Positions 7,566 through 16,741 of a stretch of DNA of 64,000 nucleotides are shown here, piece by piece. Location of the stretch: the NCBI RefSeq assembly GCF_035539115.1, contig NZ_DATLJA010000001.1:1-64000 (forward strand). Direction: 5' to 3'. This DNA is from Desulfitobacterium_A sp035539115. GTDB taxonomy: Bacteria > Bacillota > Desulfitobacteriia > Desulfitobacteriales > Desulfitobacteriaceae. Both the position numbers and the translations under genes were made by a program. Under the pieces are notes generated by a model. That model searched no databases. It was not told where the DNA came from and worked only from the letters and a program-made list of their open reading frames with translations. The stretch's first letter is position 1, and every line of letters begins with the position of its first letter.

Positions 7566-8207
7566 TTACTCCAAAGCAGCCAGAATATCTTCCAGCACTT
7601 TGCTGATGTCCTGGTCACCGTTAATCTCTTTGAGTATTCCCTGTCCCTGATAATATTCAATCAGGGGCTGGGTTTGAATCTGATACACACTGAGGCGGTT
7701 CTTCGCCGTTTCTAACGTGTCATCACTGCGTTGGTATAATTCCCCTCCGCACTTGTCGCATACGCGTTCAACATTTGGAGGATTAAAGACCATGTGATAG
7801 GTCGCACCGCATTGCCGACAAATCCGTCGTCCCGTAAGACGCTCGAGAAGTTTGGCTTCGTCCACTTCGATGTTTAAGACTCCATCTAACTTCATCTGAA
7901 GATCAACAAGAATTTTATCCAAGGCATCAGCCTGGGCGATCGTGCGTGGAAACCCGTCAAGCAGGAATCCCTGGGCACAATCTGCTTTAGCTAATCTCTC
8001 AGCAACGATCCCAATCGTCACTTCATCGGGTACAAGGGAGCCGGCATCCATATATTCTTTTGCCTTCAACCCAAGAGTTGTTCCGTCCTTAATTGCAGCA
8101 CGGAACATATCGCCCGTCGATATATGAGGAATCTGAAACTTGTCAATGAGGCCCTCAGCCTGCGTTCCTTTGCCCGCTCCGGGTGGGCCCATGAGTATTG
8201 CTCTCAT
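7566..8207 (-). CDS. adk: Adenylate kinase
   Basis: The 213-aa protein has the P-loop GPPGAGKGTQ at residues 8-17 and the AMP site (HISTGDMFRAAI). Its LID domain carries four cysteines (CRQCGATY, CDKCGGELY), the zinc-stabilised type common in Gram-positives. It interconverts AMP, ATP and ADP. It lies 13 bases after secY. Confidence 0.97.
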   Translation of the reverse strand: MRAILMGPPGAGKGTQAEGLIDKFQIPHISTGDMFRAAIKDGTTLGLKAKEYMDAGSLVPDEVTIGIVAERLAKADCAQGFLLDGFPRTIAQADALDKILVDLQMKLDGVLNIEVDEAKLLERLTGRRICRQCGATYHMVFNPPNVERVCDKCGGELYQRSDDTLETAKNRLSVYQIQTQPLIEYYQGQGILKEINGDQDISKVLEDILAALE

Positions 8208-8220
8208 TTGTTTGCCCCCC

Positions 8221-9510
8221 TTACTTCATAAACCCTTGATAATGTCGTTGCATCAGTAGGGATTCCATTTGTTTCATGGTTTCCAAGGCAACACTAACGA
8301 CAATCAAGAGGGAAGTACCACCAATAGAAATGTTTTTTATGCCCGTCAAGCCAATGATAAGGCTCGGAATAACAGCGATCAAGGCGAGAAACAATCCCCC
8401 AGCTAGTGTCAAACGGCTCAAAATCTTCGACAGATAGTCCGAAGTAGCTCGGCCCGGACGTAGTCCAGGAATAAATCCGCCATATTTTTTGATGTTATCC
8501 GCCACATCTACTGGATTGAAGGTAACTGCGGTGTAGAAGTACGTAAAGAAAATAATCAACACCGCATAGACGATGAGGTAAGGTATCGAATCCACCGTCC
8601 CGTTCATCGTAAACCAACGATTGACAAATTGCGCATAACTTGATGTGGCTGGCATCCAGGTCGCAATTGTACTTGGGAAAGCGAGAAGGGAAATAGCAAA
8701 GATGATCGGGATTACCCCGGCCTGGTTAACTTTGAGCGGAATAAATGATGCTTGACCGCCGTAAACACGGCGACCGACCACTCGCTTAGCATATTGTACT
8801 TTAATTTTACGTTGTCCTTCTTGGATAAAGACAACTCCGGCAATAATAGCCGCCCCAATCACAATCAATCCAATAACCGAGGGAGCACCGATCTCACCTA
8901 CGTTGAGGAGTCCCCAGATGTATTTGAAACCATCTGGAACACGAGCCACGATTCCTGCAAAGATGATGAGGGAAATGCCATTGCCGATTCCTTTCTCAGT
9001 AATCCGCTCCCCAATCCACATCAAAAAGGCCGTTCCTGCTGTGAGGATAAGCGTTACTAATAGATAGATCGGCCATTTTAAACTCGCACTCGGGACTAAC
9101 AGTGCTGCCCTAAGACCATAGGTTAATCCAAAGCCTTGAACTAGCGCTAGGATAACAGTTCCATATCGGGTGTACTGGGTAATCTTTTTCTGACCATACT
9201 GCCCTTCCTTTGCTAAGCGCTCCAAGGAAGGAATAACGATCGTCAAAAGCTGAAGGATAATCGAAGTCGTAATATAGGGCGTAATACTCAAGGCAAAAAC
9301 TGTAAACCGCTTAAAGGATCCCCCGGAAAACGTATCCAAGAAATCAAAAATGCTTCCCGTCCCAATCATATTTGAAAGTACAGTATGGTCAATGAAAGGA
9401 ATCGGGATATGCGCCCCAATCCGAAAGATGAGGAACATGAGTAAGGTGAATCCGATTTTATTCCTGATCTCGGCTACCTTCCAGGCATTCTTCAGGGAAT
9501 CGACAATCAT
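8221..9510 (-). CDS. secY: Preprotein translocase subunit SecY
   Basis: The 429-aa membrane protein has about ten transmembrane segments and SecY signatures (RIGAHIPIPFID, and the cytoplasmic loop QRKIKVQYAKRVVGRRVYGG). It forms the translocation channel with SecE, encoded at 34.1 kb. The secY-adk-map order is conserved. Its start is one base from the rplO stop. Confidence 0.97.
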   Translation of the reverse strand: MIVDSLKNAWKVAEIRNKIGFTLLMFLIFRIGAHIPIPFIDHTVLSNMIGTGSIFDFLDTFSGGSFKRFTVFALSITPYITTSIILQLLTIVIPSLERLAKEGQYGQKKITQYTRYGTVILALVQGFGLTYGLRAALLVPSASLKWPIYLLVTLILTAGTAFLMWIGERITEKGIGNGISLIIFAGIVARVPDGFKYIWGLLNVGEIGAPSVIGLIVIGAAIIAGVVFIQEGQRKIKVQYAKRVVGRRVYGGQASFIPLKVNQAGVIPIIFAISLLAFPSTIATWMPATSSYAQFVNRWFTMNGTVDSIPYLIVYAVLIIFFTYFYTAVTFNPVDVADNIKKYGGFIPGLRPGRATSDYLSKILSRLTLAGGLFLALIAVIPSLIIGLTGIKNISIGGTSLLIVVSVALETMKQMESLLMQRHYQGFMK

Positions 9511-9511
9511 C

Positions 9512-9952
9512 TTAGTCCACCTCTACTTTTCCGCCAGCAGCAACAATCTTTTCTGCCGCGGCGGGACTAACCTTGTCAACCTTGACGGTCAGTGCCTTGG
9601 TAATTTCTCCTGTTCCTAAAATCTTGACACCATCTTTAATGGTTTTAATAAGTCCCAATTCGAAGAGGCTTTCATAATTAACAACCGCGTTATTATCAAA
9701 ACGCTCCAAGTCGCGTACATTGAGGATAACATACTCTTTCTTGAAGATATTGGTAAAACCACGTTTTGGCATCCTGCGGGCTAGAGGTATTTGACCGCCT
9801 TCAAATCCTGGACGAACGCCACCGCCCGAACGGGCATTTTGACCTTTGTGTCCTCTACCGGCAGTTTTACCGGTGCCGGATCCAATTCCACGACCCAGAC
9901 GCTTCGTAGCGTGAGTCGCGCCTTTGGCAGGTTTCAGTTCATGCAATTTCAT
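9512..9952 (-). CDS. rplO: 50S ribosomal protein L15
   Basis: The 146-aa protein starts MKLHELKPAKGATHATKRLG; four extra upstream codons (GTG start) would overlap the AAAAGGGGGTG ribosome-binding site. The glycine- and arginine-rich N-terminus (GRGIGSGTGKTAGRGHKGQ) threads into 23S rRNA. Confidence 0.96.
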   Translation of the reverse strand: MKLHELKPAKGATHATKRLGRGIGSGTGKTAGRGHKGQNARSGGGVRPGFEGGQIPLARRMPKRGFTNIFKKEYVILNVRDLERFDNNAVVNYESLFELGLIKTIKDGVKILGTGEITKALTVKVDKVSPAAAEKIVAAGGKVEVD

Positions 9953-9970
9953 GCTCGTCAACACCCCCTT

Positions 9971-10159
9971 TTATTCTGCAAGATTTTCCACCGCAACTAA
10001 ATGTGCGCACTTACGGATCATTCCTTGAATACACGGGTTGTTCTCATGCACTTTACTCGAGTTCATTTTTCCTAAACCCAAGCTTTGCAGCACTTTACGT
10101 TGTGCTTCGGAATATCCGATTGGACTTTTTACGAGTGTTACTTTTACTTTCACAGCCAA
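9971..10159 (-). CDS. rpmD: 50S ribosomal protein L30
   Basis: This 62-aa protein starts MAVKVKVTLVKSPIGYSEAQ and has the short bacterial L30 length. It lies 5 bases from rpsE and 18 bases before rplO, in the standard spc order. Confidence 0.96.
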   Translation of the reverse strand: MAVKVKVTLVKSPIGYSEAQRKVLQSLGLGKMNSSKVHENNPCIQGMIRKCAHLVAVENLAE

Positions 10160-10164
10160 CCCCC

Positions 10165-10665
10165 CTAACCCAGAATTTCTTCTACGGTTTTACCGCGGAG
10201 TTTGGCGACCTCTTCTGCTTGTTTCAGAGATTTTAAGGCAACCATCGTGGCATTGACCATATTGTGTGGATTTGCCGATCCTAAGGATTTCGTAAGAATA
10301 TCGCGTACTCCGGCAACTTCGAGTACGGAACGTACTGCGCCACCAGCGATAACTCCGGTACCTTTTGATGCTGGTTTCAGAAGGACTGATCCAGCGCCAA
10401 AGTTTCCGATAATCGCGTGCGGGATTGTGGTTCCCTTAAGTGGGACGGAAATCAAGTTCTTTTTCGCATCTTCGATTCCTTTACGAATCGCTTCTGGTAC
10501 TTCTCCAGCTTTGCCGAGTCCAGCACCAATCATGCCCTGACCATCTCCGACAACGACCAAAGCGCTGAAGCTGAACCGACGTCCCCCTTTGACAACCTTT
10601 GATACGCGGGCAATATGAACGACTTTCTCAGTTAACTCTAATTTACTCGCATCGATTTTCGCCAA
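10165..10665 (-). CDS. rpsE: 30S ribosomal protein S5
   Basis: At 166 aa, it has the dsRNA-binding-like N-domain (RVSKVVKGGRRFSFSALVVV) and the conserved C-domain (AGVRDILTKSLGSANPHN). S5 helps maintain decoding accuracy at the mRNA entry channel. No fidelity-type substitution is obvious. Confidence 0.97.
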   Translation of the reverse strand: MAKIDASKLELTEKVVHIARVSKVVKGGRRFSFSALVVVGDGQGMIGAGLGKAGEVPEAIRKGIEDAKKNLISVPLKGTTIPHAIIGNFGAGSVLLKPASKGTGVIAGGAVRSVLEVAGVRDILTKSLGSANPHNMVNATMVALKSLKQAEEVAKLRGKTVEEILG

Positions 10666-10689
10666 TGATTTTCCCTCCTTTACCCTGTC

Positions 10690-11058
10690 TTAGAAGTTCA
10701 AGCCAGCTTCCCGTGCTGCTCCAGCTAAAGCTGAAATCCGTCCATGATAGAGATTTCCTCCACGATCAAAAACCACAGTGGAAACTCCTTTTTCAATCGC
10801 TCGCTTAGCCACAAGTTCACCGACTTTAGATGCGCCTTCGATGTTACCTCCAGCTACGCCAGCTGTTTTAAACTCAGGATCAAGAGAGGATGCGGCAGCT
10901 AAAGTGACACCGAGATCATCATTGATCACTTGAGCATAAATATGATTGAGGCTCCGGAAAATAGCTAAACGTGGACGTTCGGCAGTACCAAACATGCTTT
11001 TCCGGACACGCTTATGTTTTTTCAGACGGATTTGTTTACGATCTACGCTTGTAATCAA
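10690..11058 (-). CDS. rplR: 50S ribosomal protein L18
   Basis: The 122-aa protein has L18 motifs RPRLAIFRSLNHIYAQVI and VFDRGGNLYHGRISALAGAA. It binds 5S rRNA with L5. It lies between rplF and rpsE. Confidence 0.97.
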   Translation of the reverse strand: MITSVDRKQIRLKKHKRVRKSMFGTAERPRLAIFRSLNHIYAQVINDDLGVTLAAASSLDPEFKTAGVAGGNIEGASKVGELVAKRAIEKGVSTVVFDRGGNLYHGRISALAGAAREAGLNF

Positions 11059-11109
11059 GGAAACTCACTCCTTTCATTTATGCAAGAGATTTTGCCCTTG
11101 CCTTAAGGC

Positions 11110-11667
11110 TTACTTCTTCGTAGCGCCCTTTTTAGCCCCGGTTTTACCGACCTTACGACGAATGATTTCCCCTTCATACTTGATCCCTTTGCCTTTATAA
11201 GGCTCGGGTGGGCGTTCTGAACGGACGATAGCCGCAAAAGCTCCGACAAGTTCCTTATCCATCCCTTTGATCAGGATCTTGTTAGGGGCAGGAACTTCAA
11301 ACTCTAATCCTTCAAAAGGAACCAACTCGACTGGATGGGATTTACCCACGGACAGTGCGAGTTTATTTCCTTGTTTGCTTGCACGATAGCCAACACCGAC
11401 CATCTCAAGGCCTTTGCTGAACCCAGTAGTCACTCCTTCAACCATGTTGGCGACTAAGGTACGGGTTAAGCCATGTAAGGACCGACTTAGCGGTTCATCA
11501 TCCGGCCGAGTCACTATAACTTCTTGATTTTCGATTGCAATGTTGATTCGCGGATGCATTTCCCTCGTTAAGGTACCCTTAGGTCCTTTAACGGTGACAA
11601 CATTGCCCTCTAGCTTGACGTCAACGCCACTGGGAATCGTAATGGGCTTTTTGCCAATTCTGGACAT
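11110..11667 (-). CDS. rplF: 50S ribosomal protein L6
   Basis: The 185-aa protein starts MSRIGKKPITIPSGVDVKLE, preceded by GGAGGTG; three upstream codons are excluded. The C-terminal motif EPYKGKGIKYEGEIIRRKVG identifies L6. It sits near the sarcin-ricin loop and GTPase centre. Confidence 0.97.
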   Translation of the reverse strand: MSRIGKKPITIPSGVDVKLEGNVVTVKGPKGTLTREMHPRINIAIENQEVIVTRPDDEPLSRSLHGLTRTLVANMVEGVTTGFSKGLEMVGVGYRASKQGNKLALSVGKSHPVELVPFEGLEFEVPAPNKILIKGMDKELVGAFAAIVRSERPPEPYKGKGIKYEGEIIRRKVGKTGAKKGATKK

Positions 11668-11691
11668 TCTCTGCACCTCCGTAGTGTATCG

Positions 11692-12090
11692 TTACCAAAT
11701 GTAGCAGAGCACTTCTCCGCCAAGCCCATTTTGACGAGCCCGTTTATCCGTCATGATACCTTGGGAAGTGGAGATAATCGCCACACCAAGGCCACCTAGG
11801 ACCTTCGGAACTTCATCTTTCTTCGCATAAACGCGGAGTCCTGGACGACTAATGCGTTTCAGGCCGGTAATCACGCGTTCACGGTTTGGGCCGTATTTCA
11901 GATACAAGCGAAGTAGTCCTTGCTTGTTATCTGCAATGTATTCAAAATCTTTAATGAAACCCTCTTCTTTAAGGATTTCAGCAAGCGTTTTCTTGACGTT
12001 GGAAGCAGGTACTTCAATCTTATCATGATAGACCATCCCTGCATTACGAATACGGGTCAAGAAATCTGCAATCGGATCTGACATTGCCAC
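11692..12090 (-). CDS. rpsH: 30S ribosomal protein S8
   Basis: The 132-aa protein starts at a GTG (VAMSDPIADFLTRIRNAG) spaced well from GGGGGAA; an ATG two codons later is possible. The C-terminus GIMTDKRARQNGLGGEVLCYIW is family-specific up to its length. S8 binds the central 16S domain and can autoregulate spc genes in other bacteria. Confidence 0.96.
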   Translation of the reverse strand: MAMSDPIADFLTRIRNAGMVYHDKIEVPASNVKKTLAEILKEEGFIKDFEYIADNKQGLLRLYLKYGPNRERVITGLKRISRPGLRVYAKKDEVPKVLGGLGVAIISTSQGIMTDKRARQNGLGGEVLCYIW

Positions 12091-12118
12091 TAGAGTCTTC
12101 CCCCTTTCTTACTGCGGT

Positions 12119-12304
12119 TTACCAGCTCGCCTTTTTGACTCCCGGTAGTTCACCTTTATGGGCTAACTCACGGAAACAAATTCGACATAATCCGAACTTC
12201 CGGATATATGCATGGGGACGCCCGCAGATTTTGCAACGGTTATGGAAGCGAACGGCATATTTCTGTTCGCGCAGGTTACGAACGATCATTGATGTTTTAG
12301 CCAC
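12119..12304 (-). CDS. rpsZ: 30S ribosomal protein S14, zinc form (type Z)
   Basis: The 61-aa short form has CKICGRPHAYIRKFGLCRIC, the four-cysteine zinc motif. It is about 40 residues shorter than the zinc-free S14. It lies between rplE and rpsH. Confidence 0.97.
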   Translation of the reverse strand: MAKTSMIVRNLREQKYAVRFHNRCKICGRPHAYIRKFGLCRICFRELAHKGELPGVKKASW

Positions 12305-12322
12305 GCTCTTGAACCCTCCTTT

Positions 12323-12865
12323 TTACTTCTCGTGGTACGGCATGCCTAGCATACCGAGCAATTCGTGGGCTTCCTCATCGGATTTTGCCGTAGTGACGAA
12401 AACGATATCCATTCCCCGTAGCTTATCGATTTGATCATACTCGATTTCCGGGAAAATGAGTTGTTCTTTGATTCCGAGGGTATAATTACCGCGTCCATCA
12501 AAAGCTTTACCCGATACGCCGCGAAAATCACGAACCCGGGGTAAGGCCACATTCATCAGGCGATCAACGAACTCATACATCCGTTCTCCACGTAGGGTTA
12601 CTTTTGTACCGATCGGCATGCCTGCACGAAGTTTAAAAGCTGCAATTGATTTCTTAGCGCGAGTAACAATCGGCTTTTGACCCGTAATTTTCATCAAGTC
12701 CCCAACTGCAGCATCAATAGCCTTTGAATTTGCAATAGCTTCCCCAACACCCATGTTAAGAACAACTTTATTGAGTTTAGGAATTTGCATGACGTTCTTA
12801 TAGCTGAACTTCTGCTGAAGAGCAGGAGCAATTTCTTGAACGTACTTATCTTTCAGACGAGCCAC
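12323..12865 (-). CDS. rplE: 50S ribosomal protein L5
   Basis: The 180-aa protein has L5 motifs (LNKVVLNMGVGEA, FRGVSGKAFDGRGNYTLGIK, LLGMLGMPY). It binds 5S rRNA and contacts the P-site tRNA. Confidence 0.97.
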   Translation of the reverse strand: MARLKDKYVQEIAPALQQKFSYKNVMQIPKLNKVVLNMGVGEAIANSKAIDAAVGDLMKITGQKPIVTRAKKSIAAFKLRAGMPIGTKVTLRGERMYEFVDRLMNVALPRVRDFRGVSGKAFDGRGNYTLGIKEQLIFPEIEYDQIDKLRGMDIVFVTTAKSDEEAHELLGMLGMPYHEK

Positions 12866-12885
12866 TAAGATCCCTCCCTTCTGGA

Positions 12886-13224
12886 TTAGTTCTTATCGGG
12901 CAGGTTTACTCCGCATTTTTTGCAAACACGAACTTTTCCAGCCTCAGTTACTTGAGTACTGACCCGAGTCACACTATTGCAATCAGGGCAGAACAGCATT
13001 ACATTCGAGCTCGCAATAGGTGCCTCTTTTTCTAAAATACCACCTTGCGGCATACTTTGAGTCGGCTTGGTATGACGTTTAACCATATTGATCTTCTCAA
13101 CAATAACGCGGCCTTTTTTCGGGAGGACTTCCAATACTTTGCCTTTTTTGCCAGTATCCTTACCCGTCATGACCATGACCAAGTCGCCTTTTTTAACGTG
13201 TATCTTATGCTTTACAGCCGTCAC
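12886..13224 (-). CDS. rplX: 50S ribosomal protein L24
   Basis: The GTG start at 13224 gives 112 aa and sits 7 bases after GGAGGTG; the ATG five codons earlier overlaps that site. A KOW motif (KKGDLVMVMTGKDTGKKGKV) lies at the N-terminus. CPDC and CKKCG pairs form a zinc-ribbon-like C-terminus. L24 initiates 50S assembly. Confidence 0.95.
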   Translation of the reverse strand: MTAVKHKIHVKKGDLVMVMTGKDTGKKGKVLEVLPKKGRVIVEKINMVKRHTKPTQSMPQGGILEKEAPIASSNVMLFCPDCNSVTRVSTQVTEAGKVRVCKKCGVNLPDKN

Positions 13225-13254
13225 TTCGTTCACCTCCATTGGTATGGGGTCTAT

Positions 13255-13623
13255 TTAGATTACTTCTGGTGCCAGGGAAATGATTTTCATGAAATCTTTA
13301 TCGCGTAGTTCGCGGGCCACTGGTCCAAAAATACGGGTTCCACGTGGACTCTTATCGTCCTTGATGAGAACTGCAGCATTTTCGCTAAACCGGATGTAAG
13401 TCCCGTCTTTACGTTTAATTTCTTTTCTCGTGCGAACAACAACAGCTTTAACAACCTCGCCTTTTTTGACAACGCCGCCTGGTGTTGCTTGTTTGACCGA
13501 AGCGACAATTACGTCTCCAATGGATGCATAGCGGCGAAAAGAACCGCCGAGCACCCGAATGCACATCAGCTCTTTAGCTCCAGAGTTATCTCCTACCTTG
13601 AGCCTTGTTTGAACCTGGATCAT
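13255..13623 (-). CDS. rplN: 50S ribosomal protein L14
   Basis: At 122 aa, it starts MIQVQTRLKVGDNSGAKELM and contains RIFGPVARELRDKDFMKI. L14 lies at the intersubunit bridge B8 and can bind the silencing factor RsfS. Confidence 0.97.
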   Translation of the reverse strand: MIQVQTRLKVGDNSGAKELMCIRVLGGSFRRYASIGDVIVASVKQATPGGVVKKGEVVKAVVVRTRKEIKRKDGTYIRFSENAAVLIKDDKSPRGTRIFGPVARELRDKDFMKIISLAPEVI

Positions 13624-13658
13624 CCTGTTGACCCCCTTCCGAATTCAATCTGCTTGTC

Positions 13659-13919
13659 TTAAAGAGCAACCGCTCTCTCGCTGATCTCAACGAGACGCCA
13701 GCGTTTATCTTTACTGAGCGGACGAGTCTCCATGATGACAACAGTATCCCCGATATGGGCCTCGTTATTTTCATCATGAACTTTGAACTTTTCCGTCCGA
13801 CGAAGAATTTTATGATAGAGCGGGTGTCTTTCGGTAATTTGTACGGCTACAACAATCGTTTTTTCCATCTTGTCACTGATAACTTTACCCACTTTAACTT
13901 TACGTTGGGCTCTTTCCAT
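13659..13919 (-). CDS. rpsQ: 30S ribosomal protein S17
   Basis: The start MERAQRKVKVGKVISDKMEK follows GGAAAGGAGG and gives 86 aa. An upstream in-frame start adds nine non-family residues. It is a primary 16S-binding OB-fold protein (VAVQITERHPLYHKILRRT). Confidence 0.96.
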   Translation of the reverse strand: MERAQRKVKVGKVISDKMEKTIVVAVQITERHPLYHKILRRTEKFKVHDENNEAHIGDTVVIMETRPLSKDKRWRLVEISERAVAL

Positions 13920-13938
13920 AGCAGAAAGCCTCCTTTCC

Positions 13939-14142
13939 TTAAGCACGGTTAATATTCAGTTCGCGCTCGCGGAGAATGGTCTTGCCTTTGGCAATCCCTT
14001 TCCGAACTTCACGAATCCTCATTGGATTGTCAAGTTGTCCAGTCGCTAGTTGGAAACGCAAATTAAACAGTTCCGTCTTCAGATCATCGATTTGCTTCAG
14101 AATCTCTTCCTCGGTCATATCGCGGAATTCCTTAGTCTTCAT
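13939..14142 (-). CDS. rpmC: 50S ribosomal protein L29
   Basis: The 67-aa helical protein starts MKTKEFRDMTEEEILKQIDD, six bases after GGGAGGTG. That site lies inside the end of rplP, and the two genes overlap by 11 bases, so translation is probably coupled. L29 sits at the tunnel exit with L23. Confidence 0.96.
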   Translation of the reverse strand: MKTKEFRDMTEEEILKQIDDLKTELFNLRFQLATGQLDNPMRIREVRKGIAKGKTILRERELNINRA

Positions 14143-14569
14143 TTGCGTCACCTCCCTCTAATTCTTCACGACTCACGATTTTGCAGCGAATCGGCAACTT
14201 ATGCATAGCCAACCGTAATGCTTCGCGTGCGCTGACTTCATCAACACCCGCAATTTCAAACATTACCCGACCTGGTTTCACGACTGCAACCCAGTATTCC
14301 GGAGCCCCTTTACCACTACCCATACGGGTTTCAGCCGGTTTAGCGGTAATTGGTTTATCCGGGAAAATTTTAATCCAAACTTGGCCACCCCGTTTGATAT
14401 AACGAGTCATTGCAATACGGGCAGCTTCAATTTGACGATTTGTAATCCATGACGGTTCCAAGGCAACTAAGCCATATTCACCGAACGTAATTTTATTACC
14501 ACGTGTAGCAATTCCATGCATGCGTCCACGGTGTTGTTTACGGTGTTTTACTCTGCTAGGGACTAGCAT
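14132..14569 (-). CDS. rplP: 50S ribosomal protein L16
   Basis: The 145-aa protein starts MLVPSRVKHRKQHRGRMHGI and contains WIKIFPDKPITAKPAETRMG. It organises the A-site region of the 50S. Its start abuts the rpsC stop directly and its end overlaps rpmC. Confidence 0.97.
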   Translation of the reverse strand: MLVPSRVKHRKQHRGRMHGIATRGNKITFGEYGLVALEPSWITNRQIEAARIAMTRYIKRGGQVWIKIFPDKPITAKPAETRMGSGKGAPEYWVAVVKPGRVMFEIAGVDEVSAREALRLAMHKLPIRCKIVSREELEGGDANED

Positions 14570-15229
14570 TTATTTTCCTCCTTCCACCTGAGCGACCTTC
14601 TTGGCGGGAAGAACCTCTCCTTTATAAATCCATACCTTAACTCCGATTTTGCCATAAGTCGTATTGGCTTCGGCAAAACCATAGTCAATATCTGCTCGTA
14701 TAGTATGAAGGGGTACTTTACCTTCGTGGTACAACTCAGTACGAGCGATTTCTGCGCCGCCCAGACGTCCGCTGCAACAAATCTTGATTCCTTGAGCGCC
14801 TTGACGCATGGTACGTCCAACGGTTTGCTTCATCGCACGACGGAATGAAATACGTTTTTCAAGCTGTTGTGCCACATTCTCAGCAACAAGTTGAGCATCG
14901 AGATCTGGTTTTTTCACTTCAACGATGTTCACAGCAATTTGTTTGCCAGTCATGAGTTCAAGTTGTTTACGTAGATTCTCAACTTCGATGCCTCCGCGTC
15001 CAATCACAATTCCCGGTTTCGCAGCTGAAATTGAAACTTTGACACGGCTAGCCGCACGCTCGATTTCAACTTTAGGAATACCTGCTTGATGAAGCTTCTC
15101 TTTAATAAATTTACGGATCTTCAGATCCTCATGAAGGAGCTCCGAGTAATTTTTATCTGCATACCAGCGGCCTTCCCAATCACGAATGATCCCAACTCGG
15201 AAGCCTTTTGGATTTACCTTTTGACCCAC
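14570..15229 (-). CDS. rpsC: 30S ribosomal protein S3
   Basis: The 219-aa protein has the KH domain (KPGIVIGRGGIEVENLRKQL) and C-terminal motif GAQGIKICCSGRLGGAEIAR. It lines the mRNA entry channel. It is 3 bases downstream of rplV. Confidence 0.97.
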   Translation of the reverse strand: MGQKVNPKGFRVGIIRDWEGRWYADKNYSELLHEDLKIRKFIKEKLHQAGIPKVEIERAASRVKVSISAAKPGIVIGRGGIEVENLRKQLELMTGKQIAVNIVEVKKPDLDAQLVAENVAQQLEKRISFRRAMKQTVGRTMRQGAQGIKICCSGRLGGAEIARTELYHEGKVPLHTIRADIDYGFAEANTTYGKIGVKVWIYKGEVLPAKKVAQVEGGK

Positions 15230-15232
15230 GGT

Positions 15233-15574
15233 TTAACCCTCCTTCTTCTCGCCGACAACCACAGTGATATGGCTGGTCCGCTTACGGATCTGGTCAGCCC
15301 GTCCCATGGCCCGGGGTCTAATTCGCTTTAAGGTCGGTCCTTGATCAACGAAGACTTCCGCAACAAACAAGGAATCTCCGTCCATTTCGTAGTTGTGTTC
15401 AGCATTGGCAACTGCCGACTGAAGCACCTTGGTTACCGGCTCTGTAGCCCCTTTGGGGGTGAATTGCAAAATTGCGAGAGCATCGCTAACTTTCTTTCCA
15501 CGAATGAGGTCGACCACTTGGCGCACCTTGCGAGGGGAGATCCGAACATATCTTGCAATCGCTTTAGCTTGCAT
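15233..15574 (-). CDS. rplV: 50S ribosomal protein L22
   Basis: The 113-aa protein starts MQAKAIARYVRISPRKVRQV. The loop that reaches the exit-tunnel constriction is intact (DQGPTLKRIRPRAMGRADQI). No insertion or deletion of the kind linked to macrolide resistance is evident. Confidence 0.97.
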   Translation of the reverse strand: MQAKAIARYVRISPRKVRQVVDLIRGKKVSDALAILQFTPKGATEPVTKVLQSAVANAEHNYEMDGDSLFVAEVFVDQGPTLKRIRPRAMGRADQIRKRTSHITVVVGEKKEG

Positions 15575-15589
15575 GTTTTCAACTCCTCC

Positions 15590-15871
15590 TTAACGTAAGC
15601 CGCTGGATTTTTCACTACCAGCATGGCCCTTAAAGGTACGTGTAGGAGCAAACTCGCCGAGTTTGTGTCCTACCATATCTTCAGTGATATATACGGGAAT
15701 GTGTTTGCGTCCATCATGAACCGCAATGGTGTGTCCGACCATTTGCGGAAAAATTGTTGAGGGTCTAGACCATGTTTTCAGAACACGTTTTTCCCCGGAG
15801 GCGTTCATTCCTTCTACCCGGGTGAGTAAACGCAGTTCGACGAACGGTCCTTTTTTCAGAGATCTACTCAT
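15590..15871 (-). CDS. rpsS: 30S ribosomal protein S19
   Basis: At 93 aa, it starts MSRSLKKGPFVELRLLTRVE and contains VGHKLGEFAPTRTFKGHAG. It is a head protein pairing with S13. It lies 15 bases from rplV. Confidence 0.97.
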   Translation of the reverse strand: MSRSLKKGPFVELRLLTRVEGMNASGEKRVLKTWSRPSTIFPQMVGHTIAVHDGRKHIPVYITEDMVGHKLGEFAPTRTFKGHAGSEKSSGLR

Positions 15872-15889
15872 TTAATGGCCTCCTTTCGA

Positions 15890-16717
15890 TTACTTACTGC
15901 GCCGTTTCACAATGAAGCGGTTAGAAGGATTTTTCTTCTTACGGGTCTTCGCTCCAAGTGCAGGTTTACCCCAAGGAGTTACAGGATTACGCCCGATCGA
16001 GTTACGACCTTCACCACCACCATGTGGATGATCAACCGGGTTCATAACTGAACCACGAACCGTTGGGCGAATTCCTAACCAACGCGAACGTCCGGCTTTA
16101 CCAATATGGATGTTCTCGTGATCGGCGTTCCCAACTTGACCAATTGTCGCGCGGCAATCAATGTGTACCATACGCATTTCACCGGAGGGTAATCTCAAGG
16201 TAGCATAGGTGCCTTCCTTAGCCATAAGCTGACAAGAGCCACCTGCTGACCGAACAAGCTGAGCGCCTTTGCCCGGTTTCATTTCGATATTGTGGAGTAG
16301 GGTACCCACTGGGATATTCCGGATCGGTAGTGCATTACCAACTTTAATATCGGCATCTGATCCGGAGACCACCATTTGACCCACTTTCAAACCGTTTGGA
16401 GCGAGGATATAGGCTTTATGCCCATCCAGATAATGCAGAAGTGCAATATTTGAGGAACGATTCGGATCATATTCGATAGCTGCAACTTTTGCCGGAACAC
16501 TATCTTTATTCCGTTTGAAGTCGATCACGCGATACATCCGTTTGTGGCCACCACCCTGATGACGAACACTCAAGTGGCCTTCATTATTTCGACCGCCCTT
16601 TCTGCGCACTGGCGCAGTTAAGGAACGTTCTGGTTTAACTTTTGTAATCTCCTCGAAAGTCGATACGGTCATTTGCCGACGACCTGGAGTGTAGGGTCTA
16701 AATCCTTTTACTGGCAT
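15890..16717 (-). CDS. rplB: 50S ribosomal protein L2
   Basis: The 275-aa protein has the L2 signature PHGGGEGRNSIGRNPVTPWG near the peptidyl transferase centre and the conserved N-terminus (GFRPYTPGRRQMTVSTFEEI). Confidence 0.97.
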   Translation of the reverse strand: MPVKGFRPYTPGRRQMTVSTFEEITKVKPERSLTAPVRRKGGRNNEGHLSVRHQGGGHKRMYRVIDFKRNKDSVPAKVAAIEYDPNRSSNIALLHYLDGHKAYILAPNGLKVGQMVVSGSDADIKVGNALPIRNIPVGTLLHNIEMKPGKGAQLVRSAGGSCQLMAKEGTYATLRLPSGEMRMVHIDCRATIGQVGNADHENIHIGKAGRSRWLGIRPTVRGSVMNPVDHPHGGGEGRNSIGRNPVTPWGKPALGAKTRKKKNPSNRFIVKRRSK

Positions 16718-16741
16718 GGGTTTCCCTCCTTTGCGTCAAAC